64,000 nucleotides of DNA from NCBI RefSeq assembly GCF_009857745.1, contig NZ_WWEN01000003.1:558001-622000 (forward strand), written 5' to 3'. This document shows, piece by piece, positions 18,990 through 27,816 of this stretch. The stretch's first letter is position 1; every line of letters starts with the position of its first letter. A program made the position numbers and the translations under genes. The stretch is from Thalassovita mangrovi (GTDB taxonomy: Bacteria > Pseudomonadota > Alphaproteobacteria > Rhodobacterales > Rhodobacteraceae). The notes beneath the pieces were generated by a model. It was given only the letters and a program-made list of their open reading frames with translations. It did no database searches and was not told the origin of the DNA.

Positions 18990-19727
18990 TTACCGGCCGG
19001 TTGCGGCCAGCACCACCGATACGGTCGCCAGGATCAGCTTGATATCGGTCGTCAGAGACTGGTCGCGGTGATAGGCAGTGTCGAAGCCGGCGCGTTCGCT
19101 GAAGCTGCTTTCGTTGCGGACCGAGGTCTGCCAGTAGCCGGTGATCCCCGGGCGCATGTCGTAATATTCGCTTCCGGGATACATCGCGCGCTGTTCGCAC
19201 ATCATCGGGCGCGGACCGACCAGCGACATTTCCCCCTTCGCCACGTTCCACAGTTGCGGCAGTTCGTCCAGCGAGGTGCGGCGGATGAAGCGGCCGAAAC
19301 GGGTGATCCGGGGATCGTTGCTGAGCTTCTGGTCGCGGTCCCATTCGCGCCGCGCTTCGGGATTTTGCTGCAGGTGCTGTTCCAGCGCCTCTTCGGCGTT
19401 GTGGATCATGCTGCGCAGTTTCCACATGCGGAACACCCGGCCGTCGCGGCCGACGCGGTTCTGGGCGTAGAAGGGCGATTTGCCATCCAGCGCGACGCAT
19501 GCGGCCAGTACGGCGACCACCAACAGGACGCTCGGGGCCATCAGGAACACCAGGACGAGGTCCAGGGCACGTTTGCCGATCGAGCGATACAGGCTGACCG
19601 GCGCGGTTTTGACCGACACGCGTGTGGGTGCTTTGACCGACACGCGTGTGGGTGCCGTATTCGCCGGAATCAACGTCGACATATCGATCCGGGCAGCGTC
19701 CATGGCTGCATTGACATGTATGTTCAT
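18990..19727 (-). CDS. Undecaprenyl-phosphate sugar phosphotransferase (ExoY/WbaP C-terminal type)
   Basis: 245 residues, ATG at 19727 with a strong GGGAGG site. One N-terminal transmembrane helix (about 54-78) is followed by the bacterial sugar-transferase domain: KSPFYAQNRVGRDGRVFRMWK, RTSLDELPQLWNVAKGEMSLVGPRP and RPGITGYWQ. These are the standard motifs of polyprenyl-phosphate phosphoglycosyl transferases that start repeat-unit synthesis. The N-terminal 45 residues are poorly conserved in this family and hold an exact duplication (see repeat 19608-19655). A candidate promoter lies at 20002-20030, giving a leader of about 270 nt with two small hairpins (19770-19783, 19803-19823). Confidence 0.93.
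   Translation of the reverse strand: MNIHVNAAMDAARIDMSTLIPANTAPTRVSVKAPTRVSVKTAPVSLYRSIGKRALDLVLVFLMAPSVLLVVAVLAACVALDGKSPFYAQNRVGRDGRVFRMWKLRSMIHNAEEALEQHLQQNPEARREWDRDQKLSNDPRITRFGRFIRRTSLDELPQLWNVAKGEMSLVGPRPMMCEQRAMYPGSEYYDMRPGITGYWQTSVRNESSFSERAGFDTAYHRDQSLTTDIKLILATVSVVLAATGR
19608..19655 (-). repeat. Two perfect tandem 24-bp copies inside the ExoY-like gene
   Basis: Copies at 19608-19631 and 19632-19655 are identical, keep the reading frame and duplicate an eight-residue peptide (APTRVSVK-type) in the cytoplasmic N-terminal extension. Each copy contains the palindrome ACACGCGTGT. Confidence 0.97.
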
Positions 19728-20001
19728 CTCGCACCCTCCCCAGGGTCGTCAGAGCATCGGATGCGGTCTTGCCGTTTTCGGCAGAATGAATATTCCCACC
19801 CCGTTGCCGGGCAGTACGGCAACGAGCGACATGACCAATTTGTATTTCTGGACCGCGGGCAGTTAGGCAGCAGCTGCCCGGCAGCAAATCTTCCGGAGGC
19901 CAATCCGTAGCCGCCCCCGTTCCCGGAGGCTGTTTCACCCTCTTAATTCGAGTGAAGACTGGCGATAAATTTCAACGAATTTGAACCAATCGGTAAGGCT
20001 A

Positions 20002-20030
20002 TTTATGCCCAGCAAACCGGTTTCAGTCAA
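20002..20030 (-). promoter_or_regulatory. Candidate sigma-70 promoter of the ExoY-like gene
   Basis: Read on the minus strand: TTGACT (20030-20025), a 17 bp spacer, then CATAAA (20007-20002). The match to the vegetative consensus is good and it is the best candidate in the AT-rich leader. Transcription would start near 19995, leaving about 270 nt of leader. Confidence 0.5.
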
Positions 20031-20074
20031 CGTGATCAGAGTATTTGCAACTCAGGGGATACCTTAGTCGGAAA

Positions 20075-20103
20075 GTACTATTTATCCTTAGATTGTACTA
20101 TTT
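20075..20103. promoter_or_regulatory. Direct repeat GTACTATTT x2, 20 bp apart
   Basis: GTACTATTT at 20075-20083 and again at 20095-20103, two helical turns apart and about 45 bp upstream of the candidate -35 box. This is the layout of an activator binding site. The binding protein is unknown. Confidence 0.45.
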
Positions 20104-20623
20104 TACGGCGGGCCGGCAGGCCGCGGTTTCGCGGCTTTCAGGGCCATTTCGCGGCCTGTATCGCCCCCTTTTGGCCGCCCCTGGAACGGGTGAATGACCG
20201 AAAATTGACAGCCTTAACTTGGTTAATGTTGCCGGTTTGAAAACAATAAAGCTGCCGCAATAATTATTGGTAGAGCCAAGAATACAGTCGCGTTGCTTTA
20301 GGGTCGGGAAATTGTATGGCTGGGTATACGGGGGAAGGGGCGAAGTATTGACGGGAAATGTCAAAACGTCGTGGCGCGCCGAGCGGGGTGAAACGGCTTT
20401 CGCCGATCGGGCTAGGCCAATGGTGCAGCCTCAAGCACGACAAAATTGTGCCAAATTTCGGAAAAAAACAACTATAAGTCTATGAAAACCGGGAAACAGT
20501 GGCCTTAATTTCTCCCGATTGTCCGAAATGCGGGGCTGATTTTCTCGAAAGGTGATTCGAAAAACATCCAAAAGTGTAGATTTTGGGGCGGAAATCTGGC
20601 CTGATTCTCCCTGTTTCCGGCTA

Positions 20624-20681
20624 TGTGGCGGAAGTGTGGCGACGACCCGGCAAATGTGGCGAAATCGGCCCAAATGTGGCG
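20624..20681 (+). repeat. Heptamer TGTGGCG repeated four times
   Basis: Exact copies start at 20624, 20635, 20655 and 20675, so the steps are 11, 20 and 20 bp; the last two share CAAATGTGGCG. There is no coding frame here. Confidence 0.85.
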
Positions 20682-20707
20682 GCGGAGGCGGGTTCGCGCA
20701 GGACGCG

Positions 20708-20804
20708 CACGCGGTCAGGCCGAAGCGGGGGGGCGGATCGGGCAGATGGGGGTGAGGCTGCCCTTTGTCCGGGGCAAAGGCAGCCCGGGAGACCTGACCG
20801 CGTG
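20708..20804. repeat. Nested inverted repeats downstream of the GST gene
   Basis: Outer arms CACGCGGTCAGG (20708-20719) and CCTGACCGCGTG (20793-20804) are a perfect 12 bp inverted repeat. Inside lies a second hairpin, 20756-20785, with an 11-12 bp stem and one bulge, and a G-rich run (20727-20752) with several GGG tracts. No U-run follows on either strand, so it is not a standard intrinsic terminator. Confidence 0.75.
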
Positions 20805-20831
20805 GCGGCCCCCCGGGCGCTGGTGGGCCGG

Positions 20832-21419
20832 TCAGGATTTCCCGGTGGCCCGCTTATAAGCGTCGCGCGACCGCATCGCCTTGGCATAGGCGGTCAGCTT
20901 TTCGGGGGCGGCGGGGAATTTCGCCGCGAAGGCCCAGTTCAGGCAGTTGGTCAGGATGATGTCGGCGATGGTCATCTTGTCGCCCATCACGAAGGGGCCG
21001 ACGAAACGATCGGCGATATGGCCGATATTGCGCTCGTATTCCCATTTCAGGCTGTCGATGACGGCGGGCACCCGGCGGTTTTCGGGGTGGATGATCTTGT
21101 GCCGTGTCGCCGTCCACAGCACCGCGTCCAGCTCGTCGATGATCTGATGGGTCACAGCATCCTGTTGCGCCCGTTCGATTGTGCCCGCCGGATAGGTCAG
21201 CTGCCCGTGCTTGTCGGCCAGATAGGTGACGATCGCGGTGGAATCGGTGATCACCTGACCGTCGACGCGCAGCGCGGGCACCTTGCCCGACGGGTTGCAA
21301 TCCAGCGCCTCGGGCGAATGCGGCTTGGCGGGGATAAGGGTATAGGCTTCGCCCATTTCCTCCAGCATCCACAGCACCCTGAAGGCGCGGCTGGATGGAT
21401 GTCCGATCACTTCATACAT
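20832..21419 (-). CDS. Glutathione S-transferase family protein
   Basis: 195 residues from ATG at 21419, which has a clear GGAGG site; an upstream in-frame start is not supported. The N-terminal thioredoxin-like domain (YEVIGHPSSRAFRVLWMLEE, NPSGKVPALRVDGQVITDSTAI) has the Ser in SSRAF near the GST active-site position and the cis-Pro in KVPAL. The GSH gamma-Glu contact DSTAI is present. The C-terminal helical domain (MGDKMTIADIILTNCLNWA) carries the conserved N-capping box. It is a cytosolic detoxification or redox enzyme. It follows holA on the same strand after 72 bp, but is probably separately translated. Confidence 0.92.
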   Translation of the reverse strand: MYEVIGHPSSRAFRVLWMLEEMGEAYTLIPAKPHSPEALDCNPSGKVPALRVDGQVITDSTAIVTYLADKHGQLTYPAGTIERAQQDAVTHQIIDELDAVLWTATRHKIIHPENRRVPAVIDSLKWEYERNIGHIADRFVGPFVMGDKMTIADIILTNCLNWAFAAKFPAAPEKLTAYAKAMRSRDAYKRATGKS

Positions 21420-21491
21420 TTTGTTTCCTCCCTGTTGGGGATCAGCAGACCGTATCCGGGCCGCGAAATCCACCGGAACGCTTCGTTATAG

Positions 21492-22517
21492 TCAGCGCTT
21501 GGCCAGCATCGCCAGCCGGATCAGCATCCGTTCGACCAGGGCCATCGCCGGGGCGCGTTGCCCGGCGGACCGCAGTTGCAGGTCGGTGTCGGTCAGAAGC
21601 GTCAGCGCCGTTTCCAGCTTCGGCGCGCCCCAGGCCTGGGCCTGCCGGATCATCCGATCGCGGCGCGGGCCATAGATCGGCGGGCGCATCCGCGCCACGC
21701 CCTGCGCCGCGCCGCCAGGATCGGCGGCAGCTGCGTAAAGTGTGCGGAAATGTCGGGTGGCGTTGATGCACAGGCTGACCGCGTTGACGCCCTGCGCCTG
21801 CAGCTTGGTCAGCACCGGGCCGATTTCGCCCGCGCGCGCCTCGGCCACGATGTTGAGGATGTCGTCCAGCGCCGCTTCGGTCGTGGCGGGGGCGCAGGCG
21901 GCGACATCGTCGGAATTGGCGGGGCTGGAATCGTTCAGCTTGTACAGCGCCAGCTTTTCCAGCGTCTGGCGGAAATCGCCCGGCGACAATTCGCGCGACA
22001 GGTTGGTGAGGTCGGTCATCGCCTGCGGATCGACCTGGGTCAGGCCCGACCGGGCCAGTTCCGCCTCGATTTCCTCGCGGGTGGGCGGATCGTCGTAGAG
22101 CCCCACCGCATAGGCGTTGGGATGGCCCTCGAACAGCTTGCGCAGTTTCGAGGTGGCCTTGAGCTGCCCGGCGGTGACGATCACCTGTGCGTCGCCCGGC
22201 GCCCAGTCCTGCAGCGCGTTGGCGATGGCGGGGGCCACGGCGTCGGTCGCGGTTTCGACAAAGGCCACGCGCGGGCCGGGGAAGAAGCTGATCGACTTGA
22301 CCGCGTCCAGCAGCATCGCCGGGTCCTTGCGCAGATCGCCCGCCGGAATGCGGGCCAGGCGCATTTCCTCTTCGCCATTGGGGCCAAGAAGAGCCTCGAT
22401 CACCTCTTGCCGTTTCAGCGCCACCCGCATCGCGTCGGCGCTGTAGATCAGAAGGCCCGTGCGCGACGCATCGGGCTTGGCGAAATAGCGGTTGGCATCG
22501 CGGCCGGTCAGTTTCAT
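21492..22517 (-). CDS. holA: DNA polymerase III subunit delta
   Basis: 341 residues, close to the family norm. The protein is the clamp-loader delta subunit that opens the beta sliding clamp. Its N-terminal part resembles a degenerate AAA+ domain (GLLIYSADAMRVALKRQEVI, ISFFPGPRVAFVETATD) without a Walker A, as expected for delta. The C-terminal helical collar domain includes MRPPIYGPRRDRMIRQAQAW. Its ATG overlaps the lptE stop by 4 bp (ATGA), so it is translationally coupled in the leuS-lptE-holA operon, an order commonly seen in Alphaproteobacteria. Confidence 0.95.
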   Translation of the reverse strand: MKLTGRDANRYFAKPDASRTGLLIYSADAMRVALKRQEVIEALLGPNGEEEMRLARIPAGDLRKDPAMLLDAVKSISFFPGPRVAFVETATDAVAPAIANALQDWAPGDAQVIVTAGQLKATSKLRKLFEGHPNAYAVGLYDDPPTREEIEAELARSGLTQVDPQAMTDLTNLSRELSPGDFRQTLEKLALYKLNDSSPANSDDVAACAPATTEAALDDILNIVAEARAGEIGPVLTKLQAQGVNAVSLCINATRHFRTLYAAAADPGGAAQGVARMRPPIYGPRRDRMIRQAQAWGAPKLETALTLLTDTDLQLRSAGQRAPAMALVERMLIRLAMLAKR

Positions 22518-23008
22518 GGCGTCAGGCCTGGCGAGGCTGCGATCAGCCGGGTCACGATCTGATCGGCCAGGATCTTCGCCAGCCGTTCATGCGCGTCGCG
22601 TTCGGCGGCCAGTGTTGCCACCGTGGTGCCGGTGGCGGAATAGCCGGTGAACTGTTCGACGCTGCCCTGGGTCATGACCAGGCCCGATCCCGCATCAGTC
22701 AGGGTGAATTGCGCCCGGCCCACCAGGTTGAAACGTGTAGTGATGTTGGTGGCCGAAATCGCCATCCGTTCTTCGCTGATGTCGAGCGTGTAGCCCAGCT
22801 GATAGCGGGTGACAGAAGGCCGCCCCAACCGGGTTTCGATTTCGCGCACCAGTATCTGTTCGTCGCGGGTTTCCGGCGCGTCCACCGCGATGGTGCCCAG
22901 CAGCGCGTTGCCTGATCCGCTCGGGGCGTAGACCGGCGCGAAGCCGCAGCCCGTCAGGGCCGCGGCGCCAAGCGTCAGAAGGAAATGTCTTCGGTCAGAC
23001 AACCACAT
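22514..23008 (-). CDS. lptE: LPS-assembly lipoprotein LptE
   Basis: 164 residues with a lipoprotein signal ([20 protein letters not shown]; lipobox Cys at about 21) and the LptE/RlpB motif GCGFAPVY. LptE plugs the LptD barrel in the outer membrane and guides lipopolysaccharide to the surface. The rest shows the alternating strand pattern of the family ([20 protein letters not shown], then [14 protein letters not shown]). The start ATG lies inside the 3' end of leuS (14 bp overlap) and its stop overlaps holA by 4 bp, the usual alphaproteobacterial arrangement. Confidence 0.93.
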   Translation of the reverse strand: MWLSDRRHFLLTLGAAALTGCGFAPVYAPSGSGNALLGTIAVDAPETRDEQILVREIETRLGRPSVTRYQLGYTLDISEERMAISATNITTRFNLVGRAQFTLTDAGSGLVMTQGSVEQFTGYSATGTTVATLAAERDAHERLAKILADQIVTRLIAASPGLTP

Positions 23009-25550
23009 TCACGATCCGTCCCGGAACCACGATCAGCTTTTTCGGCTGGCCCCCGTCGAGGGCCTTTTGCACAGCTTCGTGTTCCAGAACCAGCTTTTCA
23101 ACCTCTTCCTTCGGCATATCCTTGGCCACGCTGATTTCCGCGCGGCGCTTGCCGTTGATCTGGATCGGCATGGTGACGGTTTCGTCGACCATCAGCTTCT
23201 CGTCGGGAACCGGCCATGCGGCCTTCGCGATCAGGTCTTCGCCGCCCAGGATCTGCCAGCATTCCTCGGCCAGGTGCGGGGTCATCGGCGACATCAGCTG
23301 CGCCAGGGTTTTGGCCGCTTCTTTCTTCGCCGTCGCACCGGCGTTGGATTTCGCCAGGGTGTTGGTAAAGCCATAGAGCTTCGCGATCGAGGTGTTGAAG
23401 CCGAAACTGTCGATGCCGACGGTCACTTCGTGGATCGCCTTGTGCATCGCGCGCAGCAGCGCGTCGTCTTCCTTGGCGTTATCGGCGGCATCGCTGGCCG
23501 CGATTTCGGCGCAGATGCGATAGACGCGGGCCAGGTGCTTGCTGGCCGCTTCGGCGCCGCTCGCGGTCCATTCCACGTCGCGTTCCGGCGGGCTGTCGGA
23601 CAGCACGAACCAGCGCGCGGTATCGGCGCCGTATTGTTCGATGATCTGCACCGGGTCGACGACGTTGTTCTTCGACTTCGACATCTTGGCCGAGGGGATG
23701 ATTTCCACCTCGGTGCCGTCCTTCAGGAAGCCCTTGCCGTCGCGCAGGTCCACGTCTTCGGGGTAATGATAAACCGGACGGCCATCGGCGCCCTTGGTCT
23801 GGTAAATCGCGTGGGTCACCATGCCTTGGGTGAACAGCGCGTTGAACGGTTCCTTGGATTTCTCCGGCAGGTGGCCGCAGATGTGCATCGCCCGCGCGAA
23901 GAAGCGCGAATAGAGCAGGTGAAGGATCGCGTGTTCGATGCCGCCGATATACTGGTCGACATTCATCCAGTATTCGGCCTCGGCCGGATCGGTGGGCGTC
24001 TCGGCATGGGGCGCGGTGAAGCGGGCGTAATACCACGACGAATCGACGAAGGTGTCCATCGTGTCGGTTTCACGCAGGGCGTTGTCGCCGCATTTCGGGC
24101 AGGTGCAATGGCGCCAGGTAAGATGCCGGTCCAGCGGGTTGCCGGGCGTGTCGAAGCTGACATCGTCGGGCAGGGCGATCGGCAGGTTTTCCTTCCTCTC
24201 GGGCACCACGCCGCAAGTATCACAATGGACAACCGGGATCGGGCAGCCCCAGTAGCGTTGGCGCGACAGGCCCCAGTCGCGCAGGCGGAACTTGGTCACG
24301 CCTTGGCCGATGCCTTTCGATTCGCAGAAATCGACGGCGGCGTTCACCGCGTCTTCGCCTGTCTGGATTTCCTCGCCGGCGAAGCCTTTGGTGTAGCGCA
24401 CCTTTTCGGATTTCAGCGGCACGTAGGCGGCGCCTTCGGGATAGTCGCCCTCGACCGGTTCAAAGGTCGGGGTGATCGGCAGGCCGTACTTGGTGGCGAA
24501 GTCGAAATCGCGTTCGTCATGTGCCGGGCAGCCGAAGACCGCGCCGGTGCCGTAATCCATCAGGATGAAGTTGGCGATGTAAACCGGCAGTTCCCAGCTG
24601 TCGTCGAACGGATGGCGCACTTTCAGCCCGGTGTCGAAGCCGAGCTTTTCGGCCTTTTCCAGCGCTTCCTCGGTGGTGCCGCCCTTGCGTGCCTCGGCGC
24701 AGAAGGCGGCGACGTCTTCGCGCTCGCGCTCCAGCGTCTTGGCCAGCGGGTGGTCGGGCGAAATGCCGACGAAGCTTGCGCCCATCAGGGTATCGGGGCG
24801 GGTGGTGTAAACCTCGACCCGGTCGGCGCCATGAGGGCCGTCGATCAGCGAGAAGGCGAATTGCAACCCGCGCGATTTGCCGATCCAGTTGGCCTGCATC
24901 AGCTTCACCTTGGCGGGCCAGTCATCCAGCCCATCGAGCGCGTCAAGCAGTTCCTCGGAGAAGTCCGAGATCTTGAAGAACCATTGCGTCAACTCGCGGC
25001 GTTCGACCTCGGCGCCCGAGCGCCAGCCCTTGCCGTCGATCACCTGTTCGTTGGCCAGCACGGTCATGTCGACCGGGTCCCAGTTCACCACCGCGTTCTT
25101 GCGATAGACCAGGCCCTTTTCGATGAAGTCGATGAACATCGATTGCTGCTGGCCGTAATATTCCGGGTCGCAGGTGGCGAACATGCGCGACCAGTCGAGC
25201 CCGAAGCCCAGCGGCTTCATCTGCGCGACCATCGTGTCGATGTTGGAATAGGTCCAGTCCTTGGGGTGACCGCCCGACGCCATCGCGGCGTTTTCGGCGG
25301 GCATCCCGAAGGCGTCGAAGCCCATCGGGTGCAGCACGTTATGGCCGGTGGAAATCTTGTAGCGCGCGATCACGTCGCCCATCGTGTAGTTGCGCACATG
25401 CCCGATATGGATGCGGCCCGACGGATAGGGGAACATTTCCAGCACGTAATATTTCGGCTTGTCCGCGCTGCGCACGGCTTTGAAGATTTCAGCCTTTTCC
25501 CAGGCCTCTTGCCACTTGCCTTCGATTTCGGCGGCCGAATAGCGGGTCAT
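22995..25550 (-). CDS. leuS: Leucyl-tRNA synthetase
   Basis: 851 residues from ATG at 25550, preceded by AAGGAA. The frame extends upstream, but the family start ([20 protein letters not shown]) is here. Class I signatures are HIGH at residues 48-51 ([13 protein letters not shown]) and KMSKS ([14 protein letters not shown]). The editing CP1 domain holds [20 protein letters not shown], the threonine-rich site that hydrolyses mischarged tRNA. A zinc-type cluster is visible in HCDTCGVVP and CPKCGD. It heads the leuS-lptE-holA operon and is divergent from a glycosyltransferase at 25698. The antisense strand is open for kilobases, but this is only a codon-bias effect. Confidence 0.98.
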   Translation of the reverse strand: MTRYSAAEIEGKWQEAWEKAEIFKAVRSADKPKYYVLEMFPYPSGRIHIGHVRNYTMGDVIARYKISTGHNVLHPMGFDAFGMPAENAAMASGGHPKDWTYSNIDTMVAQMKPLGFGLDWSRMFATCDPEYYGQQQSMFIDFIEKGLVYRKNAVVNWDPVDMTVLANEQVIDGKGWRSGAEVERRELTQWFFKISDFSEELLDALDGLDDWPAKVKLMQANWIGKSRGLQFAFSLIDGPHGADRVEVYTTRPDTLMGASFVGISPDHPLAKTLEREREDVAAFCAEARKGGTTEEALEKAEKLGFDTGLKVRHPFDDSWELPVYIANFILMDYGTGAVFGCPAHDERDFDFATKYGLPITPTFEPVEGDYPEGAAYVPLKSEKVRYTKGFAGEEIQTGEDAVNAAVDFCESKGIGQGVTKFRLRDWGLSRQRYWGCPIPVVHCDTCGVVPERKENLPIALPDDVSFDTPGNPLDRHLTWRHCTCPKCGDNALRETDTMDTFVDSSWYYARFTAPHAETPTDPAEAEYWMNVDQYIGGIEHAILHLLYSRFFARAMHICGHLPEKSKEPFNALFTQGMVTHAIYQTKGADGRPVYHYPEDVDLRDGKGFLKDGTEVEIIPSAKMSKSKNNVVDPVQIIEQYGADTARWFVLSDSPPERDVEWTASGAEAASKHLARVYRICAEIAASDAADNAKEDDALLRAMHKAIHEVTVGIDSFGFNTSIAKLYGFTNTLAKSNAGATAKKEAAKTLAQLMSPMTPHLAEECWQILGGEDLIAKAAWPVPDEKLMVDETVTMPIQINGKRRAEISVAKDMPKEEVEKLVLEHEAVQKALDGGQPKKLIVVPGRIVNVVV

Positions 25551-25697
25551 GTCGTATTCCTTGGCATTATGCATCGCGTCGTCGCTCAGGGTGATATGCG
25601 GGCTTTTTCTTGCGGTCCAGTGGGTAAAGGCAAAAATGCGGGTCTTTGCCGTGGCAAAAGGCGCGGTATAAAGGACAAAAGCATTGCAGGCGAGCAG

Positions 25698-26957
25698 ATG
25701 AAGATCCTTTTCATTCACCAGAATTTTCCCGGCCAGTACAAGCATCTTGCCCCCGCGCTGGCGGCGGCCGGTCATCAATGCGTCGCCCTGACCCTGCGGG
25801 TGAAGGAACCCCAGACCTGGAAAGGGGTGCGGGTGCTGCCCTATGGCATCCGGCGCAAGCAGGGCAGCGGCACCCACCCCTGGGTTCTGGATTTCGACAC
25901 CAAGGTGATCCGGGCCGAGGCCTGTTTCCACGCCGCCTGCGAATTGCGCGACCGCGGCTTCAGCCCCGATATCATCGTCGGGCATCCGGGCTGGGGCGAA
26001 ACCATGTTCTTGCGTGATGTCTGGCCCGAGGCGCGGATCGGGCTCTATTACGAGCTCTATCACCTGTCCGATCCGGCCCATCTGGGATTCGATCCGGAAT
26101 TCCAGGCCAAGACCGGCGAGACCGAAAAGCTGCGCATCCGGCTGAAGAACCTCAACAACCGGATACATTACAATGTCGGCGATATGGGGATCAGCCCGAC
26201 CGAATTTCAGGCCGGGACCTTCCCGCCGGAATTCCGCGAAAAGATCAGCGTGATCCATGACGGGATCGACACCAACCACGTGGTGCCGAACCCCGACGTG
26301 GTGCTGGACCTGCCCGACGGGTCGCGGGTGACCCGCGAGGATGAGGTGATCACCTTCGTCAATCGCAACCTGGAGCCCTATCGCGGCTATCACATCTTCA
26401 TGCGCGCGCTGCCGCGACTGCTGAAGGAACGGCCCAACGCCAAGGTGCTGATCGTCGGCGGCGACGAGGTCAGTTATGGGTCGAAGCCGCCCAAGGGGCA
26501 GACCTGGAAGCAGATTTTCATCGACGAGGTGCGTGGCCGAATCCCGACGCCGAACTGGGAAAGGGTGCATTTCCTGGGCCGCATTCCCTATGACACCTTT
26601 ATCTCGCTGTTGCAGGTCAGCCGTGTGCATGTCTATCTGACCTATCCCTTCGTGCTCAGCTGGTCCTTGTTCGAAGCGATGAGCGCGGAGGCCGCCATCG
26701 TGGCCAGCGACACCGCGCCGCTGAAGGAAGCGATCCGGCACGGCGAAAACGGCCGGCTGGTGGATTTCTTCGACGGCGACGCCCTGGTCGATGAGGTTTG
26801 CGGCTTGCTGGAAGACGCCGAAATGCGCGCCGAGCTGGGCCGCAATGCGCGCCAGCACATCGTGCGCAATTACGACCTTCAATCCATCTGCCTGCCGCGC
26901 CAGATGGAATGGATCGGCAAGCTGGCGGATATGACCGCCGGGGTGGTCGGGGATTGA
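25698..26957 (+). CDS. Glycosyltransferase family 4
   Basis: 419 residues; the start is ATG at 25698, where family resemblance begins ([20 protein letters not shown]). A much longer in-frame extension to 23067 is an antisense artefact over leuS. The C-terminal half carries [33 protein letters not shown], and [20 protein letters not shown] with [10 protein letters not shown] as the GT4 catalytic/donor region. It is a cytoplasmic sugar transferase not attached to the main polysaccharide locus. It is flanked by leuS (divergent) and a perfect terminator at 26959, so it is a single-gene unit, apparently set between leuS and the DUF3576 gene. Confidence 0.9.
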   Translation: MKILFIHQNFPGQYKHLAPALAAAGHQCVALTLRVKEPQTWKGVRVLPYGIRRKQGSGTHPWVLDFDTKVIRAEACFHAACELRDRGFSPDIIVGHPGWGETMFLRDVWPEARIGLYYELYHLSDPAHLGFDPEFQAKTGETEKLRIRLKNLNNRIHYNVGDMGISPTEFQAGTFPPEFREKISVIHDGIDTNHVVPNPDVVLDLPDGSRVTREDEVITFVNRNLEPYRGYHIFMRALPRLLKERPNAKVLIVGGDEVSYGSKPPKGQTWKQIFIDEVRGRIPTPNWERVHFLGRIPYDTFISLLQVSRVHVYLTYPFVLSWSLFEAMSAEAAIVASDTAPLKEAIRHGENGRLVDFFDGDALVDEVCGLLEDAEMRAELGRNARQHIVRNYDLQSICLPRQMEWIGKLADMTAGVVGD

Positions 26958-26958
26958 A

Positions 26959-26985
26959 AAAAGGCGCCGGGGTGCGGCGCCTTTT
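26959..26985. terminator. Bidirectional intrinsic terminator
   Basis: A perfect 10 bp inverted repeat AAAAGGCGCC / GGCGCCTTTT with a 7-base loop. The A and T runs serve both the plus-strand GT4 and the convergent minus-strand DUF3576 gene. Confidence 0.93.
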
Positions 26986-27017
26986 CTAATGCAATCTGAA
27001 ATCCAACCGGTTGAGGA

Positions 27018-27530
27018 TCAGTATTTTCCGGCCTTGATGCGCAGCTGGCGCGCGCGGGCCAGGATCGCATCCTCGACGGCGCGTTGGGTGTCGGCGCTGA
27101 CCGGACCGCCGCCGCGGGTCTGCATCGCCACCACGAGCGAGCGCGCTTCCAGCGCCGGATCCTTGATATAGACGGTGGCGCGATAGGCCCGGCCGCCGCC
27201 CGGGGGCGTGCCGTATCCCATCACGATCACGCCGGTGAAGGGATCGACCGATTCCACCGGCAGGAAATTCAGCGTTTCGAGCGACGCATCCCAGATATAG
27301 CGGTTCACCGAAACCTGCAGGTCGCCGTTCTTCTTCTTGAAGACATCCCAGATGGAATTCGACGTGTCGGGGCGTTCAATCGGGTTCCCGATATTTTCGC
27401 GCTTATTATAGGCCTCGATATCGCCGGGAATCAGAGGGTCGCCCGGCGCGCGATTGCGATTGCCACAGGCGGTAACCGCGGCAAGCGCCATGCAGGCGAT
27501 AATGATCTTTGAACTACGCTTGATGGTCAT
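27018..27530 (-). CDS. DUF3576 family lipoprotein
   Basis: 170 residues from ATG at 27530 (MTIKRSSKIIIACMALAAVTAC); an ATG at 27551 would add seven residues. The lipobox AVTAC is followed by GNRN. The body has the DUF3576 pattern: NSIWDVFKKKNGDLQVSVNR, LPVESVDPFTGVIVMGYG and AYRATVYIKDPALEARSL. Members are small lipoproteins of Alphaproteobacteria without a settled biochemical function, probably outer-membrane associated. They are commonly found just upstream of leuS; here an inverted glycosyltransferase separates the two. It converges on the GT4 gene through the shared terminator. Confidence 0.88.
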   Translation of the reverse strand: MTIKRSSKIIIACMALAAVTACGNRNRAPGDPLIPGDIEAYNKRENIGNPIERPDTSNSIWDVFKKKNGDLQVSVNRYIWDASLETLNFLPVESVDPFTGVIVMGYGTPPGGGRAYRATVYIKDPALEARSLVVAMQTRGGGPVSADTQRAVEDAILARARQLRIKAGKY

Positions 27531-27816
27531 GCAGCCACCCGGTTTTTTCATTCGTATCCGTCCTACCGAAGGGGAGGAACAGGAGCAAGGGTTTTAGTCT
27601 TTTAAGCCCGGGCAGGGCGGCTTCCTCGCGGGATGTTCAGCTTCCTGTGCCGGGTGCAGCCCTGTCACTGTGGCAAAGCTGCATCATCTTCGGCGCGCTT
27701 TGCCGATAATCCGGCCGCATTGCTTGCAAACACACCCCGAAAAGAGCGAGAGAAACTGCATACCCAAATCGGATTCCCCGTTTTGGGGGCTTGATTGGAA
27801 AACCGAGGGAAAAACT

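Larger units (their letters stand above)
19728..20831. other. 1.1 kb non-coding region between the surface-polysaccharide locus and the core genome
   Basis: No credible coding sequence was found: short frames in it lack ribosome sites and family resemblance. The left part (19728-20300) is AT-richer and reads as leader and promoter DNA of the ExoY-like gene. The right part (20600-20831) is GC-rich, with iterated heptamers and nested inverted repeats. It marks the border of the polysaccharide/PKS locus. Confidence 0.8.

Noticed and set aside
20098-20673. Short frames of 60-90 codons in the 1.1 kb spacer
   Set aside because: No ribosome sites, no recognisable family, odd composition, and they overlap each other on both strands.
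22995-26957. Open frames of about 1300 codons on both strands across leuS and the GT4 gene
   Set aside because: High-GC codon bias leaves the antisense of leuS and of the GT4 gene open. The real starts are 25550 (leuS) and 25698 (GT4), where family resemblance and ribosome sites begin.
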